Origin: Chloroflexota bacterium
GTDB lineage: Bacteria > Chloroflexota > Anaerolineae > UBA3071
Assembly (NCBI GenBank): GCA_014383605.1
Contig: JACNHM010000283.1
Span: 1-22,185 of the forward strand
DNA: 22,185 nt
Reading direction: 5' to 3'
Shown here in pieces: positions 8,449-16,262 of the stretch. Made by a program: the position numbers and the translations under genes. A model generated the notes under the pieces. That model saw only the letters and a program-made list of their open reading frames with translations. It was not told the origin of the DNA and did no database searches. Every line of letters starts with the position of its first letter. Within the stretch, counting starts at the first letter, position 1.

Positions 8449-9012
8449 ATGGCAGCGAGGAATAGAAGGGGCAGGCGAGGCAGGGCCGCAGAGCGGGAAG
8501 AGCCGGAATTTGACGAACGCGTGGTGCACATCGCTCGCACTGCGAAAGTGCAAAAGGGAGGCCGGCGTTTCCATTTCCGTGCTGTGGTGGTTGTGGGAGA
8601 TAATGCAGGCAGTGTGGGCGTGGGCATCGGCAAGGCCCGCGATGTGCCTGACGCTATCCGCAAGGGCAGAGACCGCGCCATCAAAAACATGCACCACATT
8701 CCCGTCGTGGGCACCACCATTCCCCACGAGGTGCGCACGCGCTTCAGTGCGGCCGAAGTGATGCTGAAGCCCGCCTCTCGCGGCACGGGCGTGATCGCTG
8801 GTGGCGGCGTGCGTGCCGTCGTCGAGGCCGCAGGCATCAAGGACATCCTGACCAAGTCCTTGGGCAGCTCCAACATCCTCAATGTGGTCAGGGCGACCAT
8901 GCAGGCTCTGGATGAGCTAAAGTCGCCGGAGGAGGAAGCGCGGCGGCGAGGCCGGCCGGTTGAAGCGGTGATGCCCTTCTGGAGGCAGGCTGATGTCCGC
9001 CAAGAAAGCTAA
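8449..9012 (+). CDS. rpsE: 30S ribosomal protein S5
   Basis: This 187-residue S5 has an Arg/Glu-rich N-terminal extension (residues 1-24), then the double-stranded-RNA-like domain ([38 protein letters not shown]) and the C-terminal domain ([32 protein letters not shown]). S5 works in decoding fidelity and mRNA unwinding at the entry channel. AGGAGGT at 8439-8445 is the ribosome binding site. Its last 20 bases overlap rpmD. Confidence 0.97.
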   Translation: MAARNRRGRRGRAAEREEPEFDERVVHIARTAKVQKGGRRFHFRAVVVVGDNAGSVGVGIGKARDVPDAIRKGRDRAIKNMHHIPVVGTTIPHEVRTRFSAAEVMLKPASRGTGVIAGGGVRAVVEAAGIKDILTKSLGSSNILNVVRATMQALDELKSPEEEARRRGRPVEAVMPFWRQADVRQES

Positions 9013-9199
9013 AGCACCCAAGACCCTGCGTATCACTTACGTGAAGAGTGCCATCGGCTATTCGCAGAGGCAAAAAGCGACCATCCGCGCCCTGGGATTC
9101 CATCGTCTGGGTGATACGGTAGAGCATCTGGACACACCGCCGATCCGGGGTATGATTGACAAAGTAGGGCATTTGGTTGCGGTTGAGGAGATGGGGTAA
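8993..9199 (+). CDS. rpmD: 50S ribosomal protein L30
   Basis: This 68-residue short bacterial L30 has the core [20 protein letters not shown], then [18 protein letters not shown] and the end [13 protein letters not shown]. Its start lies inside rpsE (20-base overlap, different frame) with GGAGG at 8981-8985, and its TAA overlaps the rplO ATG as TAATG. The tight packing points to coupled translation of rpsE, rpmD and rplO. The N-terminus carries a short Lys/Ala tail before the family core. Confidence 0.96.
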   Translation: MSAKKAKAPKTLRITYVKSAIGYSQRQKATIRALGFHRLGDTVEHLDTPPIRGMIDKVGHLVAVEEMG

Positions 9200-9654
9200 T
9201 GAAGTTGCACGATTTGCGCCCCCCGGAAGGGGCAAAGAAGAAGCGCAAGCGCGTGGGGCGGGGCATCGCCGCGGGCCAGGGTAAAACCGCGGGCCGGGGC
9301 ATGAAAGGGCAGAACGCACGCTCCGGCGGTGGTGTGCGCCCCTATTTCGAAGGTGGCCAGTTGCCGTTTGTGCGTCGCTTCCCCTACCTGCGAGGCTTCG
9401 TGAATATCTGGCGGGTGGAGCACGCGCCGGTGAACCTCTATCGGCTGGAGGGCTTCGAGGCGGGGAGCGAGGTGTCGCCGGAGACGCTGGCTGCGGCGGG
9501 CATTCTCAAGTCGCCCGGACAGGCCGTGGCCATTCTCGGCCAGGGGGAAGTTGATTGCCCACTGACCGTGAAGGCCCATCGTGTCTCAACCAGCGCCCGA
9601 GCCAAGATCGAGACGGCGGGCGGCACAGTGGAGATATTGCCACTCAAGGACTAA
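9199..9654 (+). CDS. rplO: 50S ribosomal protein L15
   Basis: This 151-residue L15 starts [20 protein letters not shown] and has the Gly-rich extended region RGIAAGQGKTAGRGMKGQNA, then GGGVRPYFEGGQLPFVRRFP. The C-terminal domain ends KAHRVSTSARAKIETAGG. L15 threads its basic tail into 23S rRNA late in assembly. GAGGAG at 9185-9190 is the ribosome binding site; the ATG overlaps the rpmD stop by one base. Confidence 0.97.
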   Translation: MKLHDLRPPEGAKKKRKRVGRGIAAGQGKTAGRGMKGQNARSGGGVRPYFEGGQLPFVRRFPYLRGFVNIWRVEHAPVNLYRLEGFEAGSEVSPETLAAAGILKSPGQAVAILGQGEVDCPLTVKAHRVSTSARAKIETAGGTVEILPLKD

Positions 9655-9656
9655 TA

Positions 9657-9678
9657 AGGGCCGGTCTTGTCTGGCCCT
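9657..9678 (+). other. Hairpin between rplO and secY
   Basis: A seven-pair stem (AGGGCCG with TGGCCCT, one G-U pair) and an eight-base loop lie just after the rplO stop. No T-run follows, so it is not a canonical terminator. It may mark the change from ribosomal protein genes to secY, for example as an mRNA processing or stability site. Confidence 0.35.
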
Positions 9679-9710
9679 GAGCGCGTGGAAGTGTGGGGAG
9701 AGGATCTGTC

Positions 9711-11015
9711 ATGCTACAGGCCATTCGCAATGCCTTTCGATTGCCGGATCTGCGGCGCAAGATACTGATCACCTTTGGTATCTTGGTGGCCTATCGTTTG
9801 GCCGCGCATGTGCCGATCCCGGGCGTTAACGCCGAGGCACTGCGGCAGCTCTTCGCCACCAATCAGTTGCTGGGATTGCTGGACATGTTCTCCGGGGGGG
9901 CCATGTCCTCGTTCTCGGTCATCGCCATGGGCGTGAGTCCCTACATCACGGCGACCATCATCCTGCAACTTCTGACGCCGGTTATCCCGCGCATGGCAGA
10001 GATGATGAAGGAAGATCGGGAGAAGCTCAATCGCTGGGGGTACATTCTCACCGTGCCACTGGCGGCGTTGCAGGGGTATGCCGTGGCCAGCCAGCTGGCC
10101 CGCGCTGGCAGTGGTCAGGCGCTCCTGGCCAACTTCGGCCTTCGTGACTATCCTCTGGCCACGATCGCTACGCTGGCTACGCTGGCGGCGGGGACGATGT
10201 TCGCCGTGTGGCTGGGAGACCTGATCACTGAACAGGGTATCGGCAACGGCACATCACTGATCATTTTCGCCGGCATCGTGGCGGGGGTGCCGCAGCGGGT
10301 GGGAGGGATACTGATCTCCAGCCCGCAGACATTGATTGTCTTTTTGCTGGTGACCGTGGTCACTGTGGTGACCATCGTCGTGGTGCAGGAAGGCCAACGA
10401 CGCATTCCCGTGCAATATGGCCGCCGCGTGCGGGCCATGCGGGGGCAGCGACTGCGGGTGGTCGGCGGCCAGAGCACACACATTCCGTTGAAGGTCAACT
10501 CGGCGGGCATGATCCCGCTTATTTTCGCCCAGAGTTTCTTGTTGTTTCCGGGGAACATCGCCAGCTACTTCCTGTATTCGGAGACGCCGTGGATAGCCAA
10601 CGTTGCTAACGCGGTATACACGGTGTTCAACCCGCAGGGGAACGTTTACTGGATTATCTATTTCATTGCCGTCGTCGGCCTGACCTATTTCTATACCGAC
10701 GTCGTTTTCCGGCAGCAGAATCTCCCCGAGACGTTGCAGAGGCAAGGAGGCTTCATCCCCGGCATTCGGCCAGGCAAACGCACGGCGGATTATCTCAACA
10801 AGGTCATGACCCGCATCACCTTGGTGGGTGCTGTATTCCTGGGGCTGGTATCCATCCTGCCCTGGCTCACTCGCGGCGCGGCTGGTGCGCAGCAGATCGG
10901 TGCCATGCTCATCAGCAGTTCGGGCCTTCTGATCGTCGTCGGCGTGGTGTTGGACACCATGAAGCAACTGGAGGCGCAGTTGCTGATGCGCCACTACGAA
11001 GGATTCATCAAGTAG
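9711..11015 (+). CDS. secY: Protein translocase subunit SecY
   Basis: This 434-residue inner-membrane protein forms the SecYEG channel for protein export and membrane insertion. The start is ATG 9711 after GGGGAGAGG (9695-9703). Ten hydrophobic segments can be traced, from ILITFGILVAYRLAAHVPIPG to SGLLIVVGVVLD. Family motifs include the plug region LDMFSGGAMSSFSVIAMGVSP, PYITATIILQLL, the cytoplasmic loop KVNSAGMIPLIFAQS and GIRPGKRTADYLNKVM. Length is normal. It follows rplO as in most bacteria, but map comes next with no adk between them. Confidence 0.98.
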   Translation: MLQAIRNAFRLPDLRRKILITFGILVAYRLAAHVPIPGVNAEALRQLFATNQLLGLLDMFSGGAMSSFSVIAMGVSPYITATIILQLLTPVIPRMAEMMKEDREKLNRWGYILTVPLAALQGYAVASQLARAGSGQALLANFGLRDYPLATIATLATLAAGTMFAVWLGDLITEQGIGNGTSLIIFAGIVAGVPQRVGGILISSPQTLIVFLLVTVVTVVTIVVVQEGQRRIPVQYGRRVRAMRGQRLRVVGGQSTHIPLKVNSAGMIPLIFAQSFLLFPGNIASYFLYSETPWIANVANAVYTVFNPQGNVYWIIYFIAVVGLTYFYTDVVFRQQNLPETLQRQGGFIPGIRPGKRTADYLNKVMTRITLVGAVFLGLVSILPWLTRGAAGAQQIGAMLISSSGLLIVVGVVLDTMKQLEAQLLMRHYEGFIK

Positions 11016-11063
11016 CAGGCAGCGGCGCAGTGGAACAGACCCGCTGACGGCGGTACGCAAGGC

Positions 11064-11822
11064 GTGATCATTCTGAAGACGGCGCACGAACTGGCCCTCA
11101 TGCGGGAGGCGGGGCGCATCGTAGCCGAGGTGCATGCTGAGTTGCGGGAGCGGCTGCGTCCTGGTGTGACTACTGGCGAACTGGACACTCTGGCTGAGGA
11201 GATCATCGGCGAGCGCGGAGCGGTGCCTTCTTTCAAGGGGTACCGGGGTTTTCCGGCCGCCATCTGCGCCTCTATCAACGAAGAGGTGGTGCATGGCATC
11301 CCCAGCAACCACCGCCGGTTGCGTGAAGGAGACATCATCAGCGTTGATGTGGGGGCCATATACCAGGGCTATCACGGCGATTCGGCCTGGACTTATGCGA
11401 TAGGTGCAGTGGGCGAGGAAGCGTGCCGCTTGCTGGAGGCCACGGAAGGTGCGCTCTACGCGGGTATTGCTCAGGCCAGAGCGGGCCATCGTTTCGGCGA
11501 CATCGCGGCGGCAATACAGAAGTACGTGGAGAGCCGCGGATTCTCCGTGGTGCGGGAGTACACGGGCCACGGCATCGGCAAGCGAATGCACGAGGATCCG
11601 CAGATCCTGCACTACGTCCATCCCAAGGACCCAAACCGCAATCACCGTCTGCGGCCGGGGATGACCTTTGCTCTGGAGCCGATGGTCAACATCGGTACCT
11701 GGAAGACCGATGTGTTGACCGATGGCTGGACGGTCGTGACCGAAGACCGCCAACTGTCGGCGCATTTCGAACACACGCTGGCGATCACGGACGGGGCAGC
11801 GGAGATATTGACGCGATTGTGA
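11064..11822 (+). CDS. map: Methionine aminopeptidase, type I
   Basis: This 252-residue cytosolic enzyme removes the initiator methionine from new proteins. The start is GTG 11064, giving MIILKTAHELALMREAGRI, as is standard, though the ribosome binding site is weak. Metal ligands of the pita-bread fold are D95 (SVDVGA), D106 (HGDSAWT), H169 (TGHGIGKRMHE), E205 (FALEPM) and E236 (FEHT); the substrate histidine is H77 (VVHGIP). No N-terminal zinc-finger extension is present. It stands between secY and rpmJ; the usual neighbours adk and infA are missing. Confidence 0.97.
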   Translation: MIILKTAHELALMREAGRIVAEVHAELRERLRPGVTTGELDTLAEEIIGERGAVPSFKGYRGFPAAICASINEEVVHGIPSNHRRLREGDIISVDVGAIYQGYHGDSAWTYAIGAVGEEACRLLEATEGALYAGIAQARAGHRFGDIAAAIQKYVESRGFSVVREYTGHGIGKRMHEDPQILHYVHPKDPNRNHRLRPGMTFALEPMVNIGTWKTDVLTDGWTVVTEDRQLSAHFEHTLAITDGAAEILTRL

Positions 11823-11860
11823 AGTGACGGGTTGGAAGTCAGGCCCAAGGGAGTAATGGC

Positions 11861-11974
11861 ATGAAAGTGAAACCATCTGTGAAGAGGCGTTGTGCCAAGT
11901 GCAAGATCATTCGCCGGCGAGGTGTGGTGCGTGTGATCTGCGAGAATCCAAAGCATAAGCAGCGACAGGGCTGA
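11861..11974 (+). CDS. rpmJ: 50S ribosomal protein L36 (zinc form)
   Basis: This 37-codon gene reads [20 protein letters not shown] and continues through [13 protein letters not shown]. It carries the C11, C14, C27, H32 zinc site of the primary L36. Length is the usual 37 residues. L36 fills a pocket in 23S rRNA near the stalk base late in assembly. AAGGGAG at 11847-11853 is the ribosome binding site, and rpsM follows 14 bases later. infA, which often precedes it, is not present. Confidence 0.97.
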   Translation: MKVKPSVKRRCAKCKIIRRRGVVRVICENPKHKQRQG

Positions 11975-11988
11975 GGAGGAGGGGAATC

Positions 11989-12372
11989 ATGGCTCGTATC
12001 GCCGGAGTGGACTTGCCCCGCGATAAGCGTGTGGAGATTAGCTTGACCTACATCTACGGTATCGGCCAGACCACCAGCCGCGAGATCCTGGGGATCACGG
12101 GCATCAGTCCAAATACGCGCGTCCGCGAACTGACCGAGGAGGAGATCGTCCGCCTGCGCGACATCATTGATCGCAACTATCACGTCGAGGGTGACTTGCG
12201 ACGCGAGGTGGCCATGAACATCAAGCGGCTGCAGGAGATCGGCTGCTACCGTGGGCTGCGTCACCGCAGGAACTTGCCGGTGTATGGCCAGCGCACGCGC
12301 ACAAATGCCCGCACCAAGCGTGGGGCTCGCAGGACCGTGCCGGGCCGTCGCCGTTCACGGGTCAAGAAGTAG
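11989..12372 (+). CDS. rpsM: 30S ribosomal protein S13
   Basis: This 127-residue S13 starts [26 protein letters not shown] and has [24 protein letters not shown] motifs (here [19 protein letters not shown]). The basic C-terminal tail [18 protein letters not shown] reaches A- and P-site tRNA. S13 forms the B1 bridges with L5. A long purine-rich ribosome binding site, GAGGAGGAGGGG, covers 11973-11984. It opens the alpha-operon block rpsM-rpsK-rpsD-rpoA-rplQ. Confidence 0.97.
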   Translation: MARIAGVDLPRDKRVEISLTYIYGIGQTTSREILGITGISPNTRVRELTEEEIVRLRDIIDRNYHVEGDLRREVAMNIKRLQEIGCYRGLRHRRNLPVYGQRTRTNARTKRGARRTVPGRRRSRVKK

Positions 12373-12374
12373 TT

Positions 12375-12423
12375 GGCGGACGGCAGATGGCAGATGGCCA
12401 ATGGCCAATGGCAGACGGCAGGC
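12375..12423 (+). repeat. Heptamer tandem repeat, seven units, between rpsM and rpsK
   Basis: Seven consecutive 7-bp units fit the consensus GGCMRAY, with two exact pairs (GGCAGAT twice, then GGCCAAT twice) and divergent units at both ends. The array starts three bases after the rpsM stop codon and fills the first half of a 111-bp gap. The period of seven is not a coding period, and no reading frame or ribosome binding site lies in it. It resembles the short tandemly repeated heptamers known from some cyanobacteria, without being the same sequence. Confidence 0.8.
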
Positions 12424-12483
12424 CATAGGCATCAGCTATTGGTTATCGAGCGCTGCGAGATATAAGAAAAGAGGAGGGATTGG

Positions 12484-12879
12484 ATGCCACCGAGAAGAAG
12501 ACGGGGTGGGCCGCGCCGTGAAAAGCGCACAGTGGTGCCAAGTGGGCAGGCACATATCCACGCCACGTTCAACAATACGATCATCACCATTACCGACCCG
12601 CAAGGGAACGCCCTGGCCTGGAGCAGCAGCGGCACCGTAGGTTTCAAGGGAAGTCGCAAGAGCACACCCTACGCGGCGCAGCAGGCAGCTCGCCAGGCGG
12701 CCAGCAGGGCCAAAGACCTGGGCATGCGGGAGGTAGACGTCTTCGTGAACGGACCGGGCCCTGGCCGGGAGGCGGCCATCCGCTCTTTGCTGGGCGAGGG
12801 ATTGAGGGTGACCTCCATTTCTGACGTCACCCCGGTTCCGCACAATGGTTGCCGCCCGCCCAAGAAACGGCGCATGTAG
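12484..12879 (+). CDS. rpsK: 30S ribosomal protein S11
   Basis: This 131-residue S11 has [57 protein letters not shown] and the terminal [15 protein letters not shown], all diagnostic. S11 sits on the 30S platform facing the mRNA E site with S7 and S18. GAGGAGGGA at 12471-12479 is the ribosome binding site. It is separated from rpsM by 111 bp that include the heptamer array. Confidence 0.98.
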   Translation: MPPRRRRGGPRREKRTVVPSGQAHIHATFNNTIITITDPQGNALAWSSSGTVGFKGSRKSTPYAAQQAARQAASRAKDLGMREVDVFVNGPGPGREAAIRSLLGEGLRVTSISDVTPVPHNGCRPPKKRRM

Positions 12880-12918
12880 CGAAAAGCACAACTGCGGATT
12901 GGAAGCAGTGATCACAGT

Positions 12919-12955
12919 GAAGAGGGACGAAGGTCGCCAAGCCGTAAACCTCTTC
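12919..12955 (+). promoter_or_regulatory. Candidate leader hairpin before rpsD
   Basis: GAAGAGG at 12919-12925 and CCTCTTC at 12949-12955 are perfect complements (seven pairs) around a 23-base loop in the 102-bp gap before rpsD. S4 is a known autoregulator of its own leader in Bacillus and of the alpha operon in Escherichia coli, so an S4-binding leader is possible. The sequence alone does not show homology to either. Confidence 0.3.
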
Positions 12956-12981
12956 CGGTAGGCGCATAACAGGAGGATACC

Positions 12982-13617
12982 TTGGCTCGATATACGGATG
13001 CTGTTTGCAAACTGTGCCGGCGTGAAGGAGAGAAGCTGTTCCTCAAGGGGGAACGCTGTCTGACGAACAAGTGCGCCTTCGAGCGGCGCCCTTATCCGCC
13101 GGGAATGCATGGGCCGCAGGCCCAGTGGCGGCGCAAGACGTCGGACTACGCTCTGCAGCTACGGGAAAAGCAGAAGGTCCGTCGTGTCTATGGTGTGATG
13201 GAGCGGCAGTTTCGGCGTTATTTCAGGGAGGCGGAAAGGAGTTCCGGACTCACGGGCCCCAACCTCATCATCCTGTTGGAGCGGCGGCTGGACAACGTCG
13301 TCTATCGCTTGAGTTTTGCTGACTCGCGGGCGCAGGCGCGACAGCTAGTCCGCCACGGCCATTTTGAGGTGAACGGCCGCAAGACCGATATCCCCTCCTT
13401 CCGCTGCAAGCCGGGCGATGTCATCATCGTCTGTGCCAACAGCCAGAGCAAGCAGTACTTCAAGGATCGGGCGCATATCCTGGGGGACAGGCCGGTGCCA
13501 AACTGGCTCACCTTGGATGCGGAGCAGATGTCGGGCAAAGTGCTGAACATCCCCCAACGCGAGGAGGTCGAGATCTCTTTGCAGGATCAGTTGATTGTGG
13601 AGTACTACAGCCGCTAG
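12982..13617 (+). CDS. rpsD: 30S ribosomal protein S4 (zinc-finger form)
   Basis: This 211-residue S4 begins at TTG 12982 ([16 protein letters not shown]) after AGGAGG at 12971-12976. It has a four-cysteine N-terminal zinc site, C9, C12, C26 and C31, like the Thermus-type S4 and unlike cysteine-poor versions. The S4 RNA-binding domain follows ([38 protein letters not shown]) and the end is [10 protein letters not shown]4 nucleates 16S 5'-domain folding. The TTG start and long leader leave room for translational control. Confidence 0.97.
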   Translation: MARYTDAVCKLCRREGEKLFLKGERCLTNKCAFERRPYPPGMHGPQAQWRRKTSDYALQLREKQKVRRVYGVMERQFRRYFREAERSSGLTGPNLIILLERRLDNVVYRLSFADSRAQARQLVRHGHFEVNGRKTDIPSFRCKPGDVIIVCANSQSKQYFKDRAHILGDRPVPNWLTLDAEQMSGKVLNIPQREEVEISLQDQLIVEYYSR

Positions 13618-13684
13618 CGGCCGTTATGGGCCTTGGAAGCAGGTGCAAGACTCCTGTCGGGGACTCAGGGGCTGTTTTAGGATA

Positions 13685-13718
13685 GGGCTTGGGCGGTCGC
13701 GGTTGACCTTGCCAGCCC
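13685..13718 (+). promoter_or_regulatory. Candidate leader hairpin before rpoA
   Basis: GGGCT (13685-13689) pairs with AGCCC (13714-13718), GG with CC, and GGTC (13695-13698) with GACC (13705-13708), around a six-base loop and small internal loops: eleven pairs in all. It ends ten bases before the rpoA ribosome binding site in a 123-bp gap. It could control rpoA expression relative to rpsD; there is no T-run. Confidence 0.35.
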
Positions 13719-13740
13719 TTCCTGCTCAAGGAGGGGAACC

Positions 13741-14994
13741 TTGTTGAGTTTCGTATTGCCGAAGGTTGAGTGCGAGGCTAGTTCGCAGAACTACTGTCAT
13801 TTCGTTATTGGGCCGCTGGAAAGCGGTTATGGTATCACCCTGGGCAATGCGCTGCGCCGCGCCTTGCTGTCTTCCTTGCCCGGCGCGGCAGTGACCTCCA
13901 TGCGTATCAGCGGTGTCTATCACGAGTTCTCTACCATCCCGCATGTCAAAGAAGACACCACTTTGCTGATCCTGAACGTCAAGCGGCTGCGATTCACGTC
14001 CGACTCGGACAAACCGGAGACCGTGCGGATCGAAGTGCGGGGTGAGGGGCTTGTCACGGGCGCGGACATCATCTGCCCGCCGGGTGTGGAAGTGATCAAC
14101 CCTGATCGGCTGCTGCTCACAGCCGATTCCAGCGAAGCTGACCTGGACATCGAGATGACCGTTGAGCGGGGCCGGGGATACCTGTCGGCGGAAGAGAGGG
14201 ACAAGGATAAGGTGGCCCTGGGCGAGATCCCTGTAGATGCTATCTTCAGCCCCATTCGCCGCGTGAACTATGATGTGGAGCGAGCCCGGATCGGCCATCA
14301 GAGTGGCTACGATGAGCTATTGCTGGACATCTGGACTGATGGCACCATCACTCCGGAGGAAGCGCTGAGTCAGGGCGCTCACCTGCTCGTGCAGCATTTC
14401 GTGCTCATCAGTGGCATGGAACCGACTCTGCCTGAGGAAATGCCGGAGGCGGAAGAGGGCATTCCCAGTGCTCTCTACGACCAGGACATTGACGCTCTCG
14501 ATCTGAACGTGCGTGTCTACAACTCCCTGCGGCGAGCAGGCATCACCACGGTGGGCGAGGTGTTGGAGAAGCTGGGGGAGGGAGATGATGAACTGCTCAG
14601 CATCCGCAATTTCGGCGAAAAGTCGCTGGATGAGTTAAGGGAGCGGCTGTTGGCCCTGGGTCTTCTGCTTTCGGGCGAGCCGGATGAAGAAGGGGAAGAG
14701 GAAGAAGAGACCGGGCCGGAAGCCGAAGAGATAGAAGGGGCAGGCACTGCACCTGAAGCAAAGGAAGAGCCGGTGCCCCTGGCAGAAGCGGCGCAGGAGG
14801 CTGAGGAAGAGGAGGTAGAAACGCCTCCCTCTGAGCCGGAGCCGGAGGCCGTCGAGGAAGAAGAGGAAGCTGAAGAAGTTGAGGCTGCCGCTGAAGCCGA
14901 AGAAGAAGCCGAGGAAGAAGGAGAAGTCCGTCTCAACGCCGAATTGGCCGCGGCGTTGCGCAGGGCGATGATGAGGGGCGGCGAGGGTAGCTAG
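13741..14994 (+). CDS. rpoA: DNA-directed RNA polymerase subunit alpha with acidic C-terminal tail
   Basis: This 417-residue alpha subunit is about 90-100 residues longer than usual. The N-terminal assembly domain covers 1-228 ([48 protein letters not shown]). The C-terminal DNA-binding domain covers about 249-310 and keeps the UP-element residues: R258, N261, G292, K294, S295, E298. After it comes a Glu/Ala-rich segment (311-396) and a short basic helix ([12 protein letters not shown], 401-412). The start is TTG 13741 or TTG 13744, with AAGGAGGGG at 13728-13736. The order rpsD-rpoA-rplQ is standard. The core function is certain; the tail's role is unknown. Confidence 0.97.
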   Translation: MLSFVLPKVECEASSQNYCHFVIGPLESGYGITLGNALRRALLSSLPGAAVTSMRISGVYHEFSTIPHVKEDTTLLILNVKRLRFTSDSDKPETVRIEVRGEGLVTGADIICPPGVEVINPDRLLLTADSSEADLDIEMTVERGRGYLSAEERDKDKVALGEIPVDAIFSPIRRVNYDVERARIGHQSGYDELLLDIWTDGTITPEEALSQGAHLLVQHFVLISGMEPTLPEEMPEAEEGIPSALYDQDIDALDLNVRVYNSLRRAGITTVGEVLEKLGEGDDELLSIRNFGEKSLDELRERLLALGLLLSGEPDEEGEEEEETGPEAEEIEGAGTAPEAKEEPVPLAEAAQEAEEEEVETPPSEPEPEAVEEEEEAEEVEAAAEAEEEAEEEGEVRLNAELAAALRRAMMRGGEGS

Positions 14995-15014
14995 GGAGAG
15001 GGGGAGCAGAGAGC

Positions 15015-15386
15015 ATGAGACATCGAGTAGCAGGACGCAAACTGGGACGCTCCACAGGGCATCGTCGAGCCCTGTTCAGAAACTTGACCACGGAACTGTT
15101 TCGCCATGGGCGGATCAGGACAACGGAGGCCAAAGCCAAGGCCATCCGGGCCCAGGCGGAGAAGTTGATCACCGTCGCCAAACGGGGGCAGCGTGCCGAT
15201 GGCAACCCGCTGCATGCCCGCCGGCAGTTGGTGGCGGCCTTGAATGACCCTCTGGTGGCCAAGAAGGTGTTTGACGAATTGGCGGTGCGCTTCCAGGAAC
15301 GGCCGGGAGGGTATACCCGTATCTTGAAGCTTGGTTCCCGCAAGGGCGATGGGGCCAAGATGGCCTTGATCGAGTTGGTAGAGTAG
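15015..15386 (+). CDS. rplQ: 50S ribosomal protein L17
   Basis: This 123-residue L17 starts [20 protein letters not shown] and has [20 protein letters not shown], then [11 protein letters not shown] and the end ARF-like [21 protein letters not shown]17 lies near the tunnel exit. GGGGAG at 15001-15006 is the ribosome binding site. It follows rpoA by 20 bp, the standard alpha-operon end. Confidence 0.97.
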   Translation: MRHRVAGRKLGRSTGHRRALFRNLTTELFRHGRIRTTEAKAKAIRAQAEKLITVAKRGQRADGNPLHARRQLVAALNDPLVAKKVFDELAVRFQERPGGYTRILKLGSRKGDGAKMALIELVE

Positions 15387-15398
15387 CAGGAAGCTGGA

Positions 15399-15412
15399 TG
15401 CGGAGGTCCGCA
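15399..15412 (+). other. Small hairpin between rplQ and truA
   Basis: TGCGG and CCGCA form a five-pair stem around AGGT shortly after the rplQ stop. GCT and AGC just outside can extend it across a bulge. No T-run follows, so termination is unlikely; it may simply mark the end of the classic alpha operon. Confidence 0.25.
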
Positions 15413-15447
15413 AGCTGCCATTCGACATAATCAGTGAGCAACGAAGG

Positions 15448-16203
15448 ATGAGCAGCGAACTTCGGGGGGAGCGCAACAGGTATCGAGCGACGGTCGAGTA
15501 CGACGGGTCCGATTACTACGGTTTTCAGATCCAGGCCGACCAACCAACCATCCAGGGAGCCCTGGAGCAAGCGCTGGCCGACACCGCTGGGGAGGCTGTC
15601 CGAGTCGCCGGCGCGGGGCGCACGGATACCGGCGTACATGCGCTGGGTCAGGTGATCGGCTTCCGTCTGGCGTGGCGGCATTCTCTGGACGATTTGCAGC
15701 GGGCGCTCAATGCGCGGTTGCCAGAGGGCATTGTCATTCGAGAACTGGCGCCGGCCGAGGAGGGTTTTCATCCTCGGTTCAGCGCTCGCAGCCGGGTGTA
15801 CCGCTACACGGTGTTGAACCAGCCGCTGCGTTCGCCCCTGGCGCGGCGCTTCGCTCATCAACTGGCCGGGTCGTTGGATCTTCTGGCCATGAACGCGGCT
15901 GCGGCATCGCTGCTGGGCGGGCACGATTTCGCCACCTTCGGCAACCCGCCGCAGGGCGAGAATACCGTGCGCGAGGTGATGCGAGCGGTCTGGACGCAAG
16001 CGGGTAACACGTTCTTCTTCGATATCGAGGCGAATGCCTTTCTGCGGCGCATGGTGCGCACCGTCGTGAGCGCTTTGTTGCTCATAGGGCAGGGAGGGAT
16101 GGAGGCCGAGAGCATGGCCGCTTTGTTGGCGGCGCGGGATCGCAGTCAGGCTCCGCCGCCGGCACCGGCCTGCGGTCTCTGCCTGATGCAGGTGAAGTAC
16201 TGA
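15448..16203 (+). CDS. truA: tRNA pseudouridine(38-40) synthase
   Basis: This 251-residue cytosolic enzyme converts uridines 38-40 of the tRNA anticodon stem to pseudouridine. The catalytic aspartate is D60 in AGAGRTDTGVHALGQ. Other family marks are VEYDGSDYYGFQ near the N-terminus, RSRVYRYTVLN, GGHDFATFG and the C-terminal NAFLRRMVRTVVSALL. Length is normal. The order rplQ-truA-rplM-rpsI occurs in many Gram-positive-type genomes. The ribosome binding site (AAGG) is modest. Confidence 0.96.
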   Translation: MSSELRGERNRYRATVEYDGSDYYGFQIQADQPTIQGALEQALADTAGEAVRVAGAGRTDTGVHALGQVIGFRLAWRHSLDDLQRALNARLPEGIVIRELAPAEEGFHPRFSARSRVYRYTVLNQPLRSPLARRFAHQLAGSLDLLAMNAAAASLLGGHDFATFGNPPQGENTVREVMRAVWTQAGNTFFFDIEANAFLRRMVRTVVSALLLIGQGGMEAESMAALLAARDRSQAPPPAPACGLCLMQVKY

Positions 16204-16262
16204 ACGGCGGATCTGGCGATCCACCTGGAGCGATACAAGGCATTGAAATGTGAGGGACTACA

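Noticed and set aside
9657..9678. Terminator between rplO and secY
   Set aside because: The stem is not followed by a T-run and secY depends on upstream transcription in this compact operon; kept only as a hairpin.
10254..11876. 540-codon open frame on the - strand opposite secY and map
   Set aside because: It is antisense to two certain genes, has no recognisable domain and arises from GC-rich codon third positions; no promoter or ribosome binding site supports it.
12439..12466. Promoter-like TTGGTT, 16 bases, TATAAG before rpsK
   Set aside because: The start point would fall on or after the rpsK ribosome binding site (12471-12479), leaving no usable leader.
15169..16224. 351-codon - strand frame opposite rplQ and truA
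   Set aside because: Antisense shadow; TruA catalytic motifs on the + strand settle the coding strand.
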